Below, one piece after another: positions 42,101-45,195 of a stretch of 45,195 nucleotides of DNA. The notes beneath the pieces are model-generated. The model saw only the letters and a program-made list of their open reading frames with translations. It was not told the DNA's origin and searched no databases. The stretch is from CAYUVF01 sp964448045 (GTDB taxonomy: Bacteria; Bacteroidota; Rhodothermia; Rhodothermales; Salinibacteraceae). Each line of letters opens with the position of its first letter. The stretch's first letter is position 1. The stretch lies in assembly GCA_964448045.1 (NCBI GenBank), contig CAYUVF010000033.1, positions 1 to 45,195 of the forward strand, in the 5' to 3' direction. The position numbers and the translations under genes were made by a program.

Positions 42101-44904
42101 TCAACGACGTCGTCTGGGAAGCCGATTTGACCGGGTCGCGCCTCTTCTACCTCAACGAAGCCGTCGAGCGCATCTTCGGCCGGTCGGTCGAGGACTTTTA
42201 CAAGAACCCGCAGCTGTGGTATCAGGTGACGCACCCGGACGACCGGGCGATGGTGCGCGACCGAATCGAGCACCTCTTCGACGAAGGGACCGTCAACATG
42301 GAGCATCGCATCCTGCGCCCCGATGGCGAGGTGCGCTGGCTGCAAACGTACGTGAGCGTCGTCGAGGGCCAGAACGGCCGGCGTATCGGTGGGCTCTCGA
42401 CGGACATCACCGAGCGCAAGATGGCCGAAGAGGAGATCATGCGGACCAATTCGATCCTCTCGGCCCAGCAGGAAGCCGCTATCGATGGCGTGCTGGTGAT
42501 CGACGAGACGGGCTGCGTGGCCCACTCCAATGAGCGCCTGCGCACGATGTGGGCACTCGATGAGGCCGCACTCGACAACTGGGACGACCTGCTCGACCAC
42601 ATGGCCAGCCGCGTGAGCGAACCCGAGGCCTTCCGCGAACAGGCCGAAGCGCTCTTCGGCGATCCCAACCGGTCGCAGCGCGATGAGATTCACCTCAGCG
42701 ACGGCCGCGTCTTCGACCGCTACTCGGCCCCGGTACGGTCGCCCGCGGGCACCTCCTACGGCCGCGTCTGGTACTACCGCGACATCACCGAGCGCGTCCA
42801 CCGCGAGCGCAAGCTGCGCCGCTACGCCACCGACCTCGAACAGGCCAAGGAAGCGCTCGAAGAGAATAGCGAACGCCTGGCCAACACCGTCTTTGAGCTG
42901 GAGGAAGCGCGCGAACAGGCCGAGGCTGCCACGCGCGCCAAATCGGAATTCCTGGCCAACATGAGCCACGAGATTCGCACCCCGATGAACGGCGTCATCG
43001 GGATGACGACGCTGCTCCTCGAAACCGACCTGAACAACGAGCAGCGGGAGTACGCCGAGACCATCCGCACCAGCGGCGACGCCCTGCTCGATCTGATCAA
43101 CGACATTCTGGACTTTTCGAAGATCGAAGCGGGACGCCTCGAACTGGAGGAGCACCCCTTCCGCGTCACTCAGTGCGTAGAGGAAGCCCTCGACCTCGTC
43201 GCGCAGCGCGCCGGGGCCAAAGGGCTCGAACTGGCCTACCGCATCGCCCCCAACGTGCCGAACCACGTCCTGGGCGACGTCACGCGCGTGCGGCAGATCC
43301 TCGTCAACCTGCTCTCCAACGCCGTCAAGTTCACCGAAGAGGGGGAAGTCATCGTCAACGTCGATATCGTTTCTAGCGCCGATGAGGAGGACGAGTTCGA
43401 GCTGGCCTTCGCCGTCCGCGATACCGGCATCGGCATCTCGCCCGAAAAACAAGACCAGCTGTTCGAGTCCTTTGCCCAGGCCGATACGTCGACGACGCGC
43501 AAGTACGGCGGCACGGGGCTGGGGCTGGCCATCAGCAAGCAGCTGACGGAGATGATGGACGGCACGCTCACCGTGGAAAGCGAGCTGGGCAAAGGCTCCA
43601 CGTTCCAGTTCACCATCCGCACCGAAGCGGTGGCCTCGGATACGACGGCGCCACACCAGCGGGGCGAGCTGCCCACGCTGGCAGGCCGCCGCGTGCTCGT
43701 GGTCGACGACCACGCCACCAACCGCGATATCCTGCGCGGCTATATCGAACGCTGGGGCGTGGCGGTCGATGAAACCGCATCCCCCGACGAGGCCCTCGAC
43801 CGCCTCGACGCAGAGGCCCCGCCCTCCTACGACGCCGTCCTCCTCGATATGCTGATGCCCTCGATGAACGGGATCGAGTTCACCCGGGCCGTTCGCGAAC
43901 GCCCGGATCAGCGCGACCTGCCGCTCATCATGCTCACCTCGCTCGGCGACAGCACCACCCACCGCGAGGCGCGTGCCGCCGGCTGCAGCGAGGCCCTCAC
44001 CAAACCGATCAAGCCGAAGGCCCTGCTCGACGCGCTCCAGCGAGCACTGGCCCATCCCGACGCCTCCGGCGACGCCCCCGATGCCGGGCATTCCCCCTCG
44101 ACGCTGGACGACGCCCTCGCCGAGGAGCATCCGCTGCGCATCCTTATCGCCGAAGACAACCTCGTCAACCAGAAAGTCACCCGCCGCCTGCTCGATCAGC
44201 TCGGCTACCGCGCCGATGTTGTCGCCAACGGGCAGGAGGCGCTGGACGCGCTGGACCGCCAGCCGTACGACATGGTGCTGATGGACGTGCAGATGCCTGA
44301 GATGGACGGTATGGAAGCCACCCGGCGCATCATCAAGCGATGGGATGCCGACCGGCCGCACATCGTCGCTATGACGGCCGCAGCGATGGAGGGCGACCGG
44401 CAGAAGTGTCTCGACGCCGGCATGGACGACTACATCAGCAAACCCGTCGATGCCGAGGAGCTGATCGAAGCGCTCCTCCGGGGCGCCTCCAATGCCGGCG
44501 CCTCGTCCCCTCCCGACTCCACCCCCAACCCAACCGATCCGCCCATGGATGACGTGCTCGACCCCAATGCGCTCGACGACCTCCGCGACGCCGTTGGCGG
44601 CGATGAAGCCTTCGTCGCCGAGCTGCTCTCCGACTACCTGACCGACGCCACCACGTACGTCGACGACCTCCGGCAGGCCGCCGAAGAGGGCAACCGGCTC
44701 GTCCTCGAACGGACGGCGCACACGCTCAAATCGAGCAGCGCCACCTTCGGCGCCAAGGCGCTGGCCGACCTCAACCGGGAGATCGAGGCCCTCGCCCATG
44801 ACGGGCAAATGGACGCCGCGACCGCCAAGGTCCCCGCCGTCGCCGCCGAGTACGAGCGCGTAGAATCGGTACTGAGCACGGTCCTGAACGAATTGGAGGC
44901 CTGA
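39103..44904 (+). CDS. Hybrid sensor histidine kinase, GAF-PAS-GAF-PAS(x6)-HisKA-HATPase-REC-REC-HPt
   Basis: 1933 residues from ATG 39103; a GTG-started frame from 38953 adds 50 unlikely residues. Order: GAF (about 30-165), PAS (187-300), GAF (317-470), six further PAS/PAC units at about 488, 607, 737, 861, 993 and 1116, each ending in a DITER/DINER-like motif. HisKA starts at 1279 with His1289 (NMSHEIRTPMNG). The ATPase domain has RDTGIGIS and GTGLGLAISKQL. Two receiver domains carry Asp1582 (LLDMLMPSMNG) and Asp1728 (LMDVQMPEMDG). The HPt His1873 (AHTLKSSSATFG) ends the relay. All phospho-acceptors are intact. No membrane helix is seen, so it senses cytoplasmic or diffusible signals (PAS may bind haem, flavin or small ligands). 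No output regulator is adjacent. Confidence 0.95.
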   Translation: MSLPLSQPTPQRSTPSEANRRFPSRRHLLPDGSPSPAIERIIRLARRHFDAAVAFIQWRDREQVWCCASDDADSVPLPQAPIVCERACAAEDVVTVEDTVADPHFSDPRNGDAPPMRFYAGAPLITPDGACLGVLAVADPAPRRARSAPDNAALADFAALADFAALVIDQLAPRPKPPSSPGTPEPDRLQTLIESTPALIYECDLDGVLTFVNPRAEALTGHSRAELIGSPCTDLIRADYRKRVLAFYARQMATEEPTSYFEFPIRTADGTECWLGQHAHLIRSDGTVTGLQVIARDITARKESERTLRKREARSRLLYQVTTHHTDDVEAHLSYALAQTASLLDLDVALIGRADVDTNRYVIEHCYAPGVDMATGQELPLSDTYCGHVLDRDDVLSIDDATQTPLWKRGCYREFDLASYIGVPLRVDGTQYGTLSFSGHGARKPPFDDTDHEFVELLGRWIESTLERQRVHDRLEDNRDLLRQTQQMAQIGGWEFDLRTRTLSWTDETYRLHGLPLDYEPTVDEAFDFYTGASQSKLQKAFAAMLEDGTPYDLELRFVTANGERRWVRTMGTLHYRNGHPARATGTIQDITERKRAEQRLQQHQRYLRQVINTNPHFIFAKDASGRYTLANRALADAYGTTVDTLIGQTDMEVSPDGVDASPFRRDDMEVIESGEEKVVPEQKFTDAEGRTRYLRTIKRPLTAQDGSGAQVLGVSVDITEQKQTEAALREREEQLSSINEHISEGIYRSTPDEGLVYVNEAFAQMFGYDSPEAMLEVESPDLYADPEQRAELERMEQEDGHLRDAEVLFRRKDGSTFWGLVSGTVVHDDDGTISYYDGAVLDINERKEAEEALLQERDLLDSIMSTSVAAIAVVDAAGDIIFANSRAESLLDLSPSSTPGESYTRPEWHITQTDQPDTDGQMPFRKVIDTGEPLFGAEHTITWPDGRQRLLSVNAAPLKDDAGQVVRVVVSIEDITERRMAQQALQRSQERFQNLLQSLNDVVWEADLTGSRLFYLNEAVERIFGRSVEDFYKNPQLWYQVTHPDDRAMVRDRIEHLFDEGTVNMEHRILRPDGEVRWLQTYVSVVEGQNGRRIGGLSTDITERKMAEEEIMRTNSILSAQQEAAIDGVLVIDETGCVAHSNERLRTMWALDEAALDNWDDLLDHMASRVSEPEAFREQAEALFGDPNRSQRDEIHLSDGRVFDRYSAPVRSPAGTSYGRVWYYRDITERVHRERKLRRYATDLEQAKEALEENSERLANTVFELEEAREQAEAATRAKSEFLANMSHEIRTPMNGVIGMTTLLLETDLNNEQREYAETIRTSGDALLDLINDILDFSKIEAGRLELEEHPFRVTQCVEEALDLVAQRAGAKGLELAYRIAPNVPNHVLGDVTRVRQILVNLLSNAVKFTEEGEVIVNVDIVSSADEEDEFELAFAVRDTGIGISPEKQDQLFESFAQADTSTTRKYGGTGLGLAISKQLTEMMDGTLTVESELGKGSTFQFTIRTEAVASDTTAPHQRGELPTLAGRRVLVVDDHATNRDILRGYIERWGVAVDETASPDEALDRLDAEAPPSYDAVLLDMLMPSMNGIEFTRAVRERPDQRDLPLIMLTSLGDSTTHREARAAGCSEALTKPIKPKALLDALQRALAHPDASGDAPDAGHSPSTLDDALAEEHPLRILIAEDNLVNQKVTRRLLDQLGYRADVVANGQEALDALDRQPYDMVLMDVQMPEMDGMEATRRIIKRWDADRPHIVAMTAAAMEGDRQKCLDAGMDDYISKPVDAEELIEALLRGASNAGASSPPDSTPNPTDPPMDDVLDPNALDDLRDAVGGDEAFVAELLSDYLTDATTYVDDLRQAAEEGNRLVLERTAHTLKSSSATFGAKALADLNREIEALAHDGQMDAATAKVPAVAAEYERVESVLSTVLNELEA
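39556..39600 (+). repeat. 18-bp tandem repeat, 2.5 copies, in the first GAF domain of the hybrid kinase
   Basis: GCCGCGCTCGCCGACTTC is present at 39556-39573 and 39574-39591, and half again to 39600, encoding AALADFAALADFAAL in the last helix of the first GAF domain. It is in frame and lengthens the helix by six residues. Confidence 0.9.
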
Positions 44905-44938
44905 TCGCCAACGAAGCGTCTTGCTGCACTGCAACCCG

Positions 44939-45011
44939 CACCCCCGCCAGGACTCGAACCTGGATTCCGGGCTTAGGAGGCCCGTGTTCTATCCGGTTGA
45001 ACTACGGGGGC
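44939..45011 (-). tRNA. tRNA-Arg (anticodon CCT)
   Basis: A 73-base cloverleaf on the minus strand. The acceptor arm GCCCCCG pairs with CGGGGGT (one G-U pair at the end), the D stem is GTTC/GAAC, the anticodon stem is CGGGC/GCCCG with loop CTCCTAA giving anticodon CCT (reads AGG), and the T arm is CCAGG-TTCGAGT-CCTGG. The discriminator is G, as expected for arginine. The CCA end is not encoded. It converges on the hybrid kinase gene. Confidence 0.95.
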
Positions 45012-45195
45012 GTGAAGGGACAACCCGATCTCTCCTACCGCACCGCTGCCGTTTCGTTCGGCGCTGATGAGCAGCGAAGGAAGCGACTCGTACCCCGGCT
45101 GGATTTCCTCCTCCCTCCGCCCGATCTTCCCCTGCGCCCAGCCGTATAGAGGCGTGCATTCCGTCCTTGGCCGCCGCCCATTGCCCACCCATGCC
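45012..45195. other. Window end, no supported gene
   Basis: The last 184 bases lie upstream of the tRNA on the minus strand. Two minus-strand frames run through here, but both continue into the tRNA and look like read-through. A promoter for the tRNA is expected, but no clear box pair is seen. Confidence 0.4.

Noticed and set aside
44973..45188. 71- and 67-residue minus-strand frames at the right edge
   Set aside because: Both run into the tRNA-Arg gene (ending VVQPDRTRAS or similar), which is the usual false read-through of a tRNA.

Overview
The window is one continuous piece of a high-GC bacterial chromosome from the Bacteroidota/Rhodothermota side of the tree, probably a Salinibacter/Salisaeta-like member of the Rhodothermales. 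The evidence is a surface protein with a type IX secretion C-terminal sorting domain, ELWxTDGT repeats, a DUF4834-type small protein, a CarB without its allosteric domain, few Shine-Dalgarno sequences, and many acid-rich proteins (suggesting, but not proving, a salt-adapted host). No phage, transposase, CRISPR array or rRNA was seen. There is one tRNA, tRNA-Arg(CCT), near the right edge.

Layout. 1-4184: 3' part of a giant secreted repeat/beta-helix protein, closed by a terminator. 4270-11565: a signalling block on the plus strand with a small secreted protein, an unknown protein, an FHA-membrane-trypsin-like protease, two Ser/Thr kinases, a PP2C phosphatase and a lipoprotein. A duplicated promoter-like element (GAGCCAAT-N13-GCACGTCTAT) lies 65-69 bases before both the small secreted gene and the FHA-protease gene, and links the two units. 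11621-13441: housekeeping (esterase, RNase H, YigZ). 13746-18356: RND efflux adaptor and pump. 18394-20862: bidirectional terminator, then minus-strand clpS, purS, and the pssA/psd pair that makes phosphatidylethanolamine. 21009-23178: tRNA methylthiotransferase MtaB and a nitroreductase. 23512-28952: a chaperone unit of a DUF2760 membrane protein and two divergent Hsp70s, the second with a DUF3731 tail, behind a short palindrome. 28975-34448: carbamoyl phosphate synthase, with carA and carB separated by an AT-richer insert (nucleotidyltransferase, overlapping small ORF, TonB-domain lipoprotein). A promoter-leader-terminator unit lies before carA and could be an attenuator or a small RNA. 34580-38776: TonB, a small membrane protein, deoxynucleoside kinase, FolK, PhoU and an LpxH-like phosphoesterase. 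39103-44904: a 1933-residue soluble hybrid histidine kinase. 44939-45011: tRNA-Arg.

The most interesting parts are the phospho-signalling block with its shared promoter element, the DUF2760/Hsp70/Hsp70-DUF3731 unit, and the carA leader together with the insert inside carAB. Start codons are often uncertain because Shine-Dalgarno signals are weak. Where a shorter start fits the family better than the longest reading frame, the shorter one is given.
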